Shown here in pieces: positions 1-7,841 of a stretch of 64,000 bases of DNA. This stretch comes from UBA1715 sp045599365 (GTDB taxonomy: Bacteria; Bacteroidota; Bacteroidia; Bacteroidales; UBA1715), in assembly GCA_045599365.1 (NCBI GenBank), contig JAZRVS010000185.1, forward strand, positions 1-64,000, written 5' to 3'. The number at the start of each line of letters is the position of its first letter. Within the stretch, counting starts at the first letter, position 1. The position numbers were made by a program, and so were the translations under genes. Below the pieces are notes generated by a model, which did not search any database, was not told the origin of the DNA, and saw only the letters and a list, made by a program, of their open reading frames with translations.

Positions 1-65
1 TCCGCTAAAATGTGTACTTTTGCCCATGTTATTTTTAATTTTGTTAGCACAGCAAAAATAACACA

Positions 66-106
66 AAGGGCTGACGTTCAAAACGGAAATCAGCCCTTAT
101 TTTTTG
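66..106 (+). terminator. Rho-independent terminator of a gene left of the window
   Basis: A 9-bp stem (AAGGGCTGA at 66-74 pairing with TCAGCCCTT at 90-98) is followed by a run of T residues. It sits about 55 bp before the first gene and most likely ends a transcript entering from outside the window. The rest of 1-161 shows no open frame or clear promoter. Confidence 0.7.
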
Positions 107-161
107 CCCTCAAAAAAAAGTTTTATCGGACACCAATAGAATAAAATTAAAAATTAAAACA

Positions 162-1418
162 ATGAAACGAATATTTTTATTTTTCGCAATGGTGGTGATG
201 TCCGTATTAGCAATGGCACAAGCGCCACAAAAGATGAATTTTCAGGCATTGGTACGCAACAGTGCCAACGAGTTGGTAACCAACCAAAGTATTTCCATAG
301 AAATTAGCGTGCTGAACGGGTCGAATACGGCGGTTTACACCGAAACGCAAACCGTTACCACCAATGCCAACGGCGTGGCAACGCTTGTTATAGGCGAAGG
401 CACTGCAACCAAAGGCACATTTGCTGGCATAGACTGGAGTGCAGGCAACTACTATCTGCAAACAACAGCAAACCTTGGCGGAGGAGCAAGCGCAATAGTT
501 GGTACCACACCATTGTTGAGCGTGCCGTATGCGCTGTATGCTGAGAAATCGGGGAACACTTATACAAAAGAAGAAGTGGATGCCAAAATTGCGGAAGCTG
601 TGGCAACATCAGGAGGTGCAGGTGCTTTGGTGAAAGGTGATGTAAAGAAAGTGAATGGCGCAATACAAGCCGCATTCTCCGTTTCTGCTACGGAAAAAGT
701 GTATTTCTCACAAGGAAACTTGCAATACAAAGCAAGTACAAACACGTGGCGATTTGCCGAAAACCAGTACGATATGATTGGTGCTGACAATTCAAACATT
801 TCTTCTACGTATAGCGGTTGGATAGACCTGTTCTGTTGGGGAACAAGTGGCTACAATGGAAAGAATCCGTATATGACCCGTACAGATCATAGTGATTATG
901 GCGTTGTAGGTGATGCGTATGCCGACATAGCAGGAACGAACTATGATTGGGGCGTGAATAATGCAATATCAAATGGTGGAAACACTAAAGGACAATGGAG
1001 AACGCTTACGTATGAAGAATGGTCTTATTTGATGAACGAACGACCCAATGCATCAAGATTACGTTCGCAAGCAAGAGTAAATGGAATAAATGGCTATATA
1101 TTGCTCCCAGATAATTGGGAAGGAGCAAGTTTATTGGATTTTATAGATCAAGCGGGTTCTTATCTTTTCAACAAATATTCGGCTGTTGAATGGGAGGTGA
1201 TGGAATCGTACGGTGCTGTTTTTCTTCCTGCTGCTGGCTACCGCGACGGTTCGGATGTTAACGGCGTGGGTTCCCGCGGGAGCTTCTGGTCTTCGTCTAC
1301 GAGCGGCGACTACAGCTACGGCGCTTACTTCTTGAGCTTCAACAGCGGCAGTGCCGGCATGGACTTCAACTCCCGCAGCTACGGTCGGTCTGTGCGCCTT
1401 GTGCGGGGGGTAAATTAA
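162..1418 (+). CDS. Secreted FISUMP-like protein with C-type-lectin-like C-terminus
   Basis: The 418-residue protein starts with a Sec signal peptide (about 1-19, ending in AMA before Gln). Residues 25-125 form a beta-rich domain ending in the motif VPYALYAEKSG that is common in Bacteroidetes surface proteins. A short coiled stretch (YTKEEVDAKIAEAV) leads into a C-terminal region of about 250 residues resembling FISUMP (Fibrobacter succinogenes major paralogous) or DUF1566 domains, with WGTSGYNGK, GQWRTLTYEEW and a final aromatic/serine-rich segment containing SFWSSSTSGD and SVRLVRG. This fold is C-type-lectin-like and is a known kind of target for diversity-generating retroelements. The last 170 bases are much richer in G+C than the rest of the gene. 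Ligand is unknown; a surface display or adhesion role is inferred. It ends in Asn followed by TAA lying inside a TTAAGA repeat tract. Confidence 0.75.
   Translation: MKRIFLFFAMVVMSVLAMAQAPQKMNFQALVRNSANELVTNQSISIEISVLNGSNTAVYTETQTVTTNANGVATLVIGEGTATKGTFAGIDWSAGNYYLQTTANLGGGASAIVGTTPLLSVPYALYAEKSGNTYTKEEVDAKIAEAVATSGGAGALVKGDVKKVNGAIQAAFSVSATEKVYFSQGNLQYKASTNTWRFAENQYDMIGADNSNISSTYSGWIDLFCWGTSGYNGKNPYMTRTDHSDYGVVGDAYADIAGTNYDWGVNNAISNGGNTKGQWRTLTYEEWSYLMNERPNASRLRSQARVNGINGYILLPDNWEGASLLDFIDQAGSYLFNKYSAVEWEVMESYGAVFLPAAGYRDGSDVNGVGSRGSFWSSSTSGDYSYGAYFLSFNSGSAGMDFNSRSYGRSVRLVRGVN
1240..1418 (+). other. Candidate DGR variable region at the 3' end of the gene
   Basis: From about 1240 to the stop codon base composition switches to G+C-rich and codons are overwhelmingly of the NNC type (TAC, AGC, GGC, AAC, GAC, TTC). 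The encoded peptide is a Ser/Tyr/Gly/Asn-rich stretch ending in VRLVRGVN. This combination, at the extreme C-terminus of a C-type-lectin-like protein, is what variable repeats of diversity-generating retroelements look like. No template repeat or reverse transcriptase is in the window, so the assignment is an inference; a GC-rich but ordinary FISUMP tail is the alternative. Confidence 0.4.
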
Positions 1419-1479
1419 GAGTTAAGAAGTAAGAATTAAGAGTTAAGAGATAAGAAATAAGAGATAAGGGATAAGAGTT
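1413..1479. repeat. TTAAGAR heptamer tract
   Basis: About nine degenerate 7-bp units of the form TTAAGAA, TTAAGAG or ATAAGAR follow each other head to tail and include the stop codon of the preceding gene. The same kind of tract occurs at 12831-12875 and 56831-56960, with a short version at 61805-61822. Confidence 0.85.
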
Positions 1480-1507
1480 GGAGGGTGTATCCACCTAACA
1501 AACACAG

Positions 1508-1542
1508 ACGCAGAATTCCAATTGGGGTTCTGCGTTTGTTTG
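1508..1542 (+). terminator. Terminator, GCAGAATTCC family
   Basis: The hairpin has arms ACGCAGAA (1508-1515) and TTCTGCGT (1528-1535) round a partly paired TTCC/GGGG centre, followed by a T-rich stretch. It should end transcription of the secreted protein gene. A nearly identical hairpin lies at 38291-38325 behind another large secreted protein gene. Confidence 0.7.
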
Positions 1543-1549
1543 TATTGAA

Positions 1550-2045
1550 ACCACGAATTACTACGAAGCCGTCATCTTGAACGTAACGCAGTGCAGTGAA
1601 AGGTCTATTTCCACGAATAGAACAATCTGGTTAAATCTAAATGCCGTAGGCATTACCCATTGGTAGAAATGATTAGGTTAAAGAAATAATATTTCCGTAG
1701 GAAATGACAATGTATTATGTTAATCCCTACGGGATTTGAAAATGAAGGGTGGAATGTTATTCTACCAAAAGTTATTTCCTAACGGAAATAATTTGTGTGC
1801 ATTCGTGGGTAGGTTGACAGATTTCTCGCTTTGCTCGAAATGACGGGTGATGGTCGGAATGATAATCAATATTATTTAGAGACGCAATAAATTGACGTCT
1901 CTACATTCTTAATTCTTAACTACCAATCCTTTTAGGCAAATTCTACCAAAAGATATTCCCTAACGGGAAATAATTAGTGTTTCCTGTTCATTAAGTAAAA
2001 ATATATTTGTTCCCAATAATGAAAATTTGTACATTAGCGAAGTAA
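1550..2045. repeat. Gene-free stretch of small palindromes and direct repeats
   Basis: No gene is visible. The stretch carries at least five small palindromes of similar design: ATGCCGTAGGCAT near 1642, ATTTCCGTAGGAAAT near 1689, AATCCCTACGGGATT near 1722, and TTCCTAACGGAA-type copies near 1776 and 1955. A block starting ATTCTACCAAAAG and running through one of these palindromes to AATAATTNGTGT is present twice (about 1762-1798 and 1939-1981). A hairpin TAGAGACG...CGTCTCTA lies at 1877-1903, and reverse-oriented TTAAGAATTAAGAA is at about 1906-1921. These look like intergenic repeat debris of the kind common in Bacteroidetes genomes. Confidence 0.6.
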
Positions 2046-2073
2046 TGATTTGTTTAATTTAATTTTTTTCGCA

Positions 2074-2454
2074 ATGGCAAAATTTGTTATTAAAAATGTA
2101 AAAGGTGGTGTAATGTTTGATTTGTTAGCAGGAAATAATCAAGTGATAGCGACATCAGAGGTTTACACAACTATGAGCGCTTGTAAAAATGGTATTGAAA
2201 GTGTAAAAAAGAATAGTGTTAATGCTAATCTTGAAGATCAAACTATTGCTGGATTTGAAACAGCAAAAAATCCTAAATTTGAAGTTTATGCAGATAAAGC
2301 AGGAAAGACTCGTTTCCGCCTGAAATCTACCAATGGCCAAATAATTGCAGTTGGCGAAGCATACGAATCTAAATCTGGATGCATGAAGGGTGTAGAATCT
2401 GTTCGCAAAAGTGCTCCTGAAGCAGAAATAGTTGATACAACAGATGCTAAATAA
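2074..2454 (+). CDS. YegP-like protein with two DUF1508 repeats
   Basis: The 126-residue product holds two tandem DUF1508 (YegP) units of about 50-60 residues. The first begins KFVIKNVKGGVMFDLLAGNN and the second begins KFEVYADKAGKTRFRLKSTN; both end in a conserved A/S-x-E-x-Y-x-S/T-x2-x-C-x2-G-I/V-E-S-V pattern. The family is small and cytoplasmic, often stress-associated, and without a settled biochemical function. The ATG at 2074 was chosen because the upstream in-frame TTG at 2050 would add eight hydrophobic residues not seen in the family. The gene stands alone and converges on leuD with a shared terminator. Confidence 0.85.
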   Translation: MAKFVIKNVKGGVMFDLLAGNNQVIATSEVYTTMSACKNGIESVKKNSVNANLEDQTIAGFETAKNPKFEVYADKAGKTRFRLKSTNGQIIAVGEAYESKSGCMKGVESVRKSAPEAEIVDTTDAK

Positions 2455-2515
2455 GTTGGGCGTTTTATTTCTATAGTATTTTTTGTTTTAAAACTCCGTT
2501 AGGAGTTTCATATCA

Positions 2516-2550
2516 ATAGAGACGCGTTTAATCGCGTCTCTATGTTTTTT
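2516..2550. terminator. Bidirectional terminator, GAGACGC family
   Basis: An 11-bp perfect stem (ATAGAGACGCG with CGCGTCTCTAT) surrounds a TTTAAT loop and is followed by TTTTTT on the plus strand. It lies between the converging yegP-like and leuD genes. Hairpins with the same GAGACGC arms occur at 1877-1903, 13560-13587 and 29785-29809. Confidence 0.85.
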
Positions 2551-2561
2551 ATATTCTCTGT

Positions 2562-3188
2562 TTATATTGTCTTCATTGTTTTTTCAAACGCTTCTGTTTT
2601 GTCCTGTACAGAAAGAAGATAATCAATATCGTCCAAAGCGTTTACAAGACAATGTTTCTTGTATCCGTTGATTTCGAATTTTTCGCTGTGTCCAGTTGTT
2701 ATATTCGTAACTGTTTGATTTGGTAAATCAACCTTAACTTCTGCTTTAGGATTGGCAAATACGGTTTCGAAAAGTTCTTGTTGGAAAGCTTCGCTCACAA
2801 TTACTGGCAAAACAAAACAGTTTAACAAGTTGTTTCGGTGTATGTCTGCAAAACTTGAAGAAATTACCACACGAACACCATAACCAGCAATAGCCCACGC
2901 AGCATGCTCACGGCTTGAACCAGAGCCCCAGTTTTTACCACCAATAATAATTTCGTGTACGCCTTTGCTTGGAACTTCAGAATATTCAGGCTTGTTCATT
3001 ACAAAGTCTGCAACAGGTTCATTATTAGCATTGTAGCGTAAATCGTGCATGAAAGCATCACCATAGAATTTTGGATCACGAGTCGTGAAAGCAAGGTAAC
3101 GTGCTGGAATAATATTATCAGTATTATTGTTGTCAATTGCAATCGGAATACAAGTTGACTGAATTATATCAAATTTTTCTTTTGCCAT
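2562..3188 (-). CDS. leuD: 3-isopropylmalate dehydratase small subunit
   Basis: The 208-residue protein is the swivel-domain subunit of isopropylmalate isomerase, which converts 2-isopropylmalate to 3-isopropylmalate in leucine synthesis. Family hallmarks are visible: IIPARYLAF near the N-terminus, the GGKNWGSGSSREHAAWAI substrate-recognition segment, GVRVVISSSFADIHRNN and NCFVLPV. Length is normal for LeuD. It lies 4 bp downstream of leuC in the same operon, as expected for an obligate heterodimer. leuA and leuB are not in the window. The annotation is secure; homologous homoaconitase or citraconate hydratase small subunits are less likely. Confidence 0.95.
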   Translation of the reverse strand: MAKEKFDIIQSTCIPIAIDNNNTDNIIPARYLAFTTRDPKFYGDAFMHDLRYNANNEPVADFVMNKPEYSEVPSKGVHEIIIGGKNWGSGSSREHAAWAIAGYGVRVVISSSFADIHRNNLLNCFVLPVIVSEAFQQELFETVFANPKAEVKVDLPNQTVTNITTGHSEKFEINGYKKHCLVNALDDIDYLLSVQDKTEAFEKTMKTI

Positions 3189-3192
3189 AGTC

Positions 3193-4584
3193 TTAAATTT
3201 TACGAGGGTCAGTAATTACACCAGTTATTGCACTTGCAGCAACTACAAGTGGAGAAGCTAAGACAGTGCGTGCGCCTGGTCCTTGACGGCCAACGAAGTT
3301 ACGGTTCGATGTAGAAATCGCAAGTTTTCCTGCAGGAACTTTATCTGGATTCATTGCAAGACAAGCCGAGCATGACGGCAGACGAAGTTCGAAACCTGCT
3401 GCTTCAAGAATTTTGTCAATTCCTTCGTCAATAATTTGTTTGCGAACCAACCACGAACCAGGAACCAACCATGCTACTACGTTTGCTGCTTTTTTCTTGC
3501 CTTTTACTATAGATGCAAAAGCACGGAAGTCTTCGATACGTCCGTTTGTGCAAGCTCCCAAGAAACAATAGTCAACAGGAAGTCCTTCCAATTTTTGACC
3601 AGGTTCAAACTGCATATATTCAAGTTGAGCTTTCAACTGAGTTTTTTCTGCATCGGATAATCCATCGAATGTTGGAACAGTTTCGTCAATTGCTATACCA
3701 GCACCAGGATTCGTTCCGAATGTAATACGAGGTTTAATGTCTTCGGCGCGGTATGTAACTTCTTTATCGAAAACTGCGTCGTCGTCGGTTTTCAATGTTT
3801 TCCAATAAGCAACAGCTTTATCCCAATCTGCACCTTTAGGAGCATATTCACGACCTTTCAAATAATTGAAAGTAGTTTCATCTGGAGCAATAATACCAGC
3901 ACGAGAACCCATTTCAATCGAAAGATTCGACAATGTTAAACGGCCTTCCATAGAAAGATTGCGGATAGTTGAGCCTGCATATTCAACCACGTAGCCAGTT
4001 GCTCCAGAAGTTGTCATTTGTGCCATAATGTACAAAGCGATATCCTTTGCAACCACGCCTTTTTGAAGGTCACCTTCAATGTTGATACGCATTGATTTTG
4101 GCTTGCTTTGCAAAATACATTGACTTGCCAAAACCTCGGCAACTTCGCTAGTTCCAATACCCATTGCAAGCGCACCAACAGCTCCGTGGGTAGAAGTATG
4201 CGAGTCACCGCAAACGATTGTCATTCCAGGAAGAGAAAGTGCTTTTTCTGGACCAACAACGTGTATGATACCATTATCTTTTGTTCCCATAGCAAAATGT
4301 TTGATGCCAAATTCAGCACAGTTTTTTGCTAATGTTTCAACTTGTTTGCACCCAATAGGATCGTTAATCACTTCTTGTTGGTCCGATGGAGTGTTATGGT
4401 CAGGCATTGCAACAACATGGTCAGGACGGAAAGCCTTAATACCTTTGTCGCGAAGTGTGTCGAATGCTTGTGGGGACGTTACTTCATGTGCATACAGACG
4501 GTCAATGTATAATTGCGTTGGTCCGTCTGGAACAACTTGCACAACGTGAGAATCCCAAATCTTTTCAAATAATGTTTTTCCCAT
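3193..4584 (-). CDS. leuC: 3-isopropylmalate dehydratase large subunit
   Basis: The 464-residue aconitase-family subunit carries the [4Fe-4S] cluster of isopropylmalate isomerase. The cluster cysteines sit in GACTNGR (about residue 344) and SCSACLAMN (about 404-407). Other family motifs are VCGDSHTSTHGAVGALAMGIG and EMGSRAGIIAPDETTF. The start MGKTLFEKIW at 4584 matches the family; the frame runs open 39 codons further upstream but that would place the start beyond the promoter. It is transcribed ahead of leuD and divergently from the DUF151 gene. A TATCTTTG-type -7 box (complement of 4614-4621) lies about 30 bp upstream. Confidence 0.96.
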   Translation of the reverse strand: MGKTLFEKIWDSHVVQVVPDGPTQLYIDRLYAHEVTSPQAFDTLRDKGIKAFRPDHVVAMPDHNTPSDQQEVINDPIGCKQVETLAKNCAEFGIKHFAMGTKDNGIIHVVGPEKALSLPGMTIVCGDSHTSTHGAVGALAMGIGTSEVAEVLASQCILQSKPKSMRINIEGDLQKGVVAKDIALYIMAQMTTSGATGYVVEYAGSTIRNLSMEGRLTLSNLSIEMGSRAGIIAPDETTFNYLKGREYAPKGADWDKAVAYWKTLKTDDDAVFDKEVTYRAEDIKPRITFGTNPGAGIAIDETVPTFDGLSDAEKTQLKAQLEYMQFEPGQKLEGLPVDYCFLGACTNGRIEDFRAFASIVKGKKKAANVVAWLVPGSWLVRKQIIDEGIDKILEAAGFELRLPSCSACLAMNPDKVPAGKLAISTSNRNFVGRQGPGARTVLASPLVVAASAITGVITDPRKI

Positions 4585-4613
4585 TTTTATAAATGATATT
4601 TTATTTAGCGATG

Positions 4614-4621
4614 CAAAGATA
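4614..4621 (-). promoter_or_regulatory. Candidate -7 box of the leuCD promoter
   Basis: Read on the minus strand this is TATCTTTG, an exact match to the Bacteroidetes TAnnTTTG -7 consensus, 30 bp before the leuC start codon. No clear -33 TTTG was found at the usual distance, so this is tentative. Confidence 0.45.
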
Positions 4622-4642
4622 CATAAATTAGAGAATGGAGCA

Positions 4643-4673
4643 TTTGAAATTTTTTGATAAATCTGTATATTTG
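4643..4673 (+). promoter_or_regulatory. Bacteroidetes-type promoter for the DUF151 gene
   Basis: TTTG at 4643-4646 is separated by 19 bp from TATATTTG at 4666-4673, matching the Bacteroidetes sigma-ABfr pattern. The start codon lies only 5 bp downstream of the -7 box, so the transcript would begin at or next to the ATG and be leaderless. Confidence 0.65.
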
Positions 4674-4678
4674 TTGCA

Positions 4679-5287
4679 ATGGAATTCGTTGAGTTAGACA
4701 TAATTGGTTTGCATCAAAATGAAGGAGAAACAGAAAGCTTCATTATCGTGCTTGGTGATAGTAAGCGAGAACGTGGAGTGCCTATAATTATTGGTGCTAA
4801 CGAAGCTCAATCCATTGCTGTTGCATTAGAAAATATTGCGTTGCCACGACCATTGACACACGACTTGGTAAAGTCAATTGCTGATGTGTTGGATTTTAGA
4901 ATAGTCTCGGTGTGCATTAACAAGTATAAAGATGGCGTTTTTTATTCTCAATTGAATGTTCAAAAAGGGAATGAATCATTTGAGATAGATTCTCGAACGT
5001 CGGATGCGTTAGCGCTGGCAAAGCGATTCAATTGTCCGATTTTTATGGAGAACGATATTTTTCTTCAAACATCTGTTGTCGCAGAAATAGACAAAAATTC
5101 AAATTATGTAGAAACAGAGACTCTACCAGGTTGTGGAAACGAGTTGCCAGAAGACGAGCGTCGGTATGAATATTTGTTCGATACAATGGAACAATTGCAG
5201 GCAAAAATAGAGAAGGCAATTGCGAGCGAAGATTTTGAAACAGCAGCAATTATTCGCGATGAGATAAATAGTAGGAAAGATTCATAA
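4679..5287 (+). CDS. DUF151 bifunctional nuclease-like protein with UvrB/C motif
   Basis: The 202-residue protein has the DUF151 (bifunctional nuclease) domain at about 1-150, recognised by VPIIIGANEAQSIAVALE, RPLTHDLVKSI and SRTSDALALAKRFNCPIF. The C-terminal 35 residues form a UVR (UvrB/UvrC) motif, QLQAKIEKAIASEDFETAA. DUF151 proteins bind and cut DNA and RNA in plants and are uncharacterised in bacteria; the UVR motif suggests contact with a nucleotide-excision-repair-like or Clp-type partner. The family N-terminus begins just as here, which supports the ATG despite the absence of a leader. It is followed 36 bp later by the DUF4836 lipoprotein gene. Confidence 0.88.
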   Translation: MEFVELDIIGLHQNEGETESFIIVLGDSKRERGVPIIIGANEAQSIAVALENIALPRPLTHDLVKSIADVLDFRIVSVCINKYKDGVFYSQLNVQKGNESFEIDSRTSDALALAKRFNCPIFMENDIFLQTSVVAEIDKNSNYVETETLPGCGNELPEDERRYEYLFDTMEQLQAKIEKAIASEDFETAAIIRDEINSRKDS

Positions 5288-5323
5288 AAACTTTTTCTAT
5301 CTTTGTCATACAAATTGAAAAAT

Positions 5324-6970
5324 ATGATTCGAAAGCATTTACTTTTTTTGTCAATTATTGCAACTGTTTTGACATTTGTATCATGTACAAATATGCCCCG
5401 ACCGTTACATTATATCCCAAAGCAAACAGCATCGGTACTTTCTATAAATTTGCCAGCAATTGCTAGTAAAGTTGATTATAAAAATTCTGTCGCACTAAAA
5501 AAGATAACGACGTATTTTAGCAATTATGGATTTTCAAATGAAACATTTGATTTGGCTGTTCGTACGATAATGCTTGGCTCTGATTCAGCAGGAATCAATC
5601 AAAATTCACAATTGTTGTCGTTTGTTATTCCGTCGGAGGAATTTCGTAATGCGTACAAATGCATACTTGTTGAACTTTCTGATTCTTCAAAATTTGCATC
5701 GTATATAAGAACCATAAAAAGTGAAAATTACGAAATAAGTACTGCCGAAAATTGTGTTTGTTATCGTAACAAAAACGATAGATTCTCGTGGTTAGCATAC
5801 AACAATGAGGTTGCCGTTTTTGGTTGCTCAACGATTCATACACAAGGTATTACAGAATGTATTGACGATATTTTCTCCGCAAAGAAAGCTAAATCGCTAG
5901 CCTCAAATGTTGATTTCGCTACGTTTTACGAGAAACAAAACGATGCAGGTTTATGGATATCAACGACAGAAATGCTTAGTTACTATACGTTGTGGTATAA
6001 AAATTTGCCAGAGATTTTGTCTTTGAAAAATGTGCCAGCAGATGCGTTGAAGGATAATTATATACAATTGGCAGCACATTTTGATAAAAGTGTACAAGTT
6101 GATGTGATTTGTAATCCAAGTAGTGCATTTAAAAGATTTTGGAAAGGTAGTTCGTTCTCAAAAGTCCCTAATCAAGATAATTTCAATGAATTATGTTCAC
6201 ATATTCAGAATCCATATTGGTTTGCATCCTTTGCTGTTGACCCAACAAAATTTATACATTTATTTGAGGATTCCGAAAAATATAATTACGTAGAAAAGGA
6301 ATTGTCTAAATTGAACCTTACAATGGATGATTTTGTACAATCGTTTACAGGTGATTGTGTGTTCAGTTTGTATGACGTTACGTTAAAAAGCGTTCGTTCT
6401 TTTTCGTTCGCGCCAACACGTGAAATGCTTTGGAAGCATTTACAACAAAACGAGCAAACAACATTTCCACATATAGTTTTTGCTTTTACGTTGAATGACT
6501 CTAAAATCCCTAATTTGATATTGAATCGTATATCAGAAGAAATTTGTGAACAAATAGCACCAGGCTTTTTTGATTTTTCAAAGATTATGGGGTTTCCGTT
6601 ATTTTTAGTCTGTCGCGATAAAAAATTGCTTGTGTACACCGATAAGAATATAGCACAAGAGGAATATGATATTGACAATACTCGTCCACATAGGTTAAAT
6701 GTTGTGGCAGAAAGTCTTCGAGATGAGTCGGTAAAACACTTTTCATATCATTATATGGATTTTACCGTAAAAAATTATTCTCCTGTGATGCGCGACTATC
6801 TACAACAAATGAATGTGCTTCCGTTAGTTGAGTCTTATTCTGCAATTGTAAAGTCGGCAAAAATGAATGTTTCTGAAGATTATAATGGAACAATTGTTAT
6901 TGATTTTCAGGATACGACAGAGAATAGTCTTACACAATTAGATAAATTGATGCAAATAATTATACCATAG
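5324..6970 (+). CDS. DUF4836 family lipoprotein
   Basis: This 548-residue lipoprotein has a signal peptide ending in the lipobox TFVSC (Cys about residue 21) and then the opening HYIPKQTASVLSINLPAIASK, which is typical of DUF4836, a Bacteroidetes-only family of unknown function. The rest is a large soluble domain with no catalytic motif I recognise. The ATG at 5324 is preferred over an upstream TTG, since it puts basic residues immediately before the hydrophobic core. A TATCTTTG -7-like box lies at 5298-5305. The stop codon is 1 bp before the thioesterase start, so the two are probably co-transcribed. Confidence 0.8.
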   Translation: MIRKHLLFLSIIATVLTFVSCTNMPRPLHYIPKQTASVLSINLPAIASKVDYKNSVALKKITTYFSNYGFSNETFDLAVRTIMLGSDSAGINQNSQLLSFVIPSEEFRNAYKCILVELSDSSKFASYIRTIKSENYEISTAENCVCYRNKNDRFSWLAYNNEVAVFGCSTIHTQGITECIDDIFSAKKAKSLASNVDFATFYEKQNDAGLWISTTEMLSYYTLWYKNLPEILSLKNVPADALKDNYIQLAAHFDKSVQVDVICNPSSAFKRFWKGSSFSKVPNQDNFNELCSHIQNPYWFASFAVDPTKFIHLFEDSEKYNYVEKELSKLNLTMDDFVQSFTGDCVFSLYDVTLKSVRSFSFAPTREMLWKHLQQNEQTTFPHIVFAFTLNDSKIPNLILNRISEEICEQIAPGFFDFSKIMGFPLFLVCRDKKLLVYTDKNIAQEEYDIDNTRPHRLNVVAESLRDESVKHFSYHYMDFTVKNYSPVMRDYLQQMNVLPLVESYSAIVKSAKMNVSEDYNGTIVIDFQDTTENSLTQLDKLMQIIIP

Positions 6971-6971
6971 T

Positions 6972-7367
6972 ATGTTAACGTACACTGTAACTCCTCGTGT
7001 CGCAGATACAGATGCTCTTCGACATATAAATAATACAGTGCTTCCGTGTTGGTTTGAAGAAGCGCGAACACCATTGTTTAAGATTTTTAATCCAACAATG
7101 GATTTTGATAATTGGAATTTAATTATGGCACGAATGGAGATTGACTATATAAAACAAATCTTTTTCCATTCAAATGTTGAAATTCAAACGTGGATTTCTC
7201 GAATTGGAAATTCTTCTCTCGATATAATGCAAGAACTTTATCAAAATGGAGAATTGTGTGCTCGTTCTAAAGCAATTTGTGTCCATTTTGATTTCAAAAT
7301 TCAAAAATCTATACCAATTGCTGGTGATTTACGAAAAGAATTAGAGGTACATTTCAAGGAAAACTGA
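6972..7367 (+). CDS. Hotdog-fold acyl-CoA thioesterase (YbgC/4HBT type)
   Basis: The 131-residue protein has the length and motifs of the 4-hydroxybenzoyl-CoA thioesterase family: VADTDALRHINNTVLPCWFEEAR near the N-terminus, with the catalytic-type Asp and the His-Asn pair, then ARMEIDYIKQI and a C-terminal RSKAICVHFD. Such enzymes hydrolyse acyl-CoA or acyl-ACP thioesters in the cytosol; substrate cannot be read from sequence. It begins 1 bp after the DUF4836 stop and converges with the lipoprotein gene at 7379. Confidence 0.82.
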   Translation: MLTYTVTPRVADTDALRHINNTVLPCWFEEARTPLFKIFNPTMDFDNWNLIMARMEIDYIKQIFFHSNVEIQTWISRIGNSSLDIMQELYQNGELCARSKAICVHFDFKIQKSIPIAGDLRKELEVHFKEN

Positions 7368-7378
7368 TAGTATCTCAA

Positions 7379-7837
7379 TTATTGAATAAATCCGATGTAT
7401 TCAACAGGATTTTTCCCACATATCATCGTTAACGAAACACCCTCTTTCGTAATTGTACCTTGTAGATTTGTTATAGTGTATTGAGGAAATTCTCCACCCA
7501 TTGCAAGTGGAATTATGTTGGTCCCAGAAAAAGTGATTTTAGAAGTACTTTCTTCGTAATCAATATTTTGCACAATCATATCTATGCAGATGGGCATTTT
7601 AGGAGAGAATTGAGCTTGATAGAATGTGAGAACTAATTTTGCCGTATCTGTAATTGCATATTCCAAAACTTTTCCCTCTGTCGTAAATACAGTTTGGTCA
7701 CTTTGTGTTACTGCAAATGTTCCTACGAATTCTTTGTGGTTTTTTACCATTTTTTTTGTTATTTCTTCGTCTTTGTTACATGCCATTATTGTTAAAGTTG
7801 TTGCACATACACATAGTAAAAATCGTATTAGTTTCAT
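7379..7837 (-). CDS. Small lipoprotein, DUF4840-like
   Basis: The 152-residue product has a signal peptide with lipobox TIMAC (Cys about residue 20) and a beta-rich body resembling calycin-like DUF4840 lipoproteins of Bacteroidetes (GTFAVTQSDQ, ISFSGTNIIPLAMGG-like strands, then LQGTITKEGVSLTM). Function is unknown. It starts 4 bp after the stop of the TonB-dependent receptor gene, so it probably acts with that receptor at the outer membrane. The DUF assignment is from memory of the pattern and is moderate. Confidence 0.65.
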   Translation of the reverse strand: MKLIRFLLCVCATTLTIMACNKDEEITKKMVKNHKEFVGTFAVTQSDQTVFTTEGKVLEYAITDTAKLVLTFYQAQFSPKMPICIDMIVQNIDYEESTSKITFSGTNIIPLAMGGEFPQYTITNLQGTITKEGVSLTMICGKNPVEYIGFIQ

Positions 7838-7841
7838 TGTA

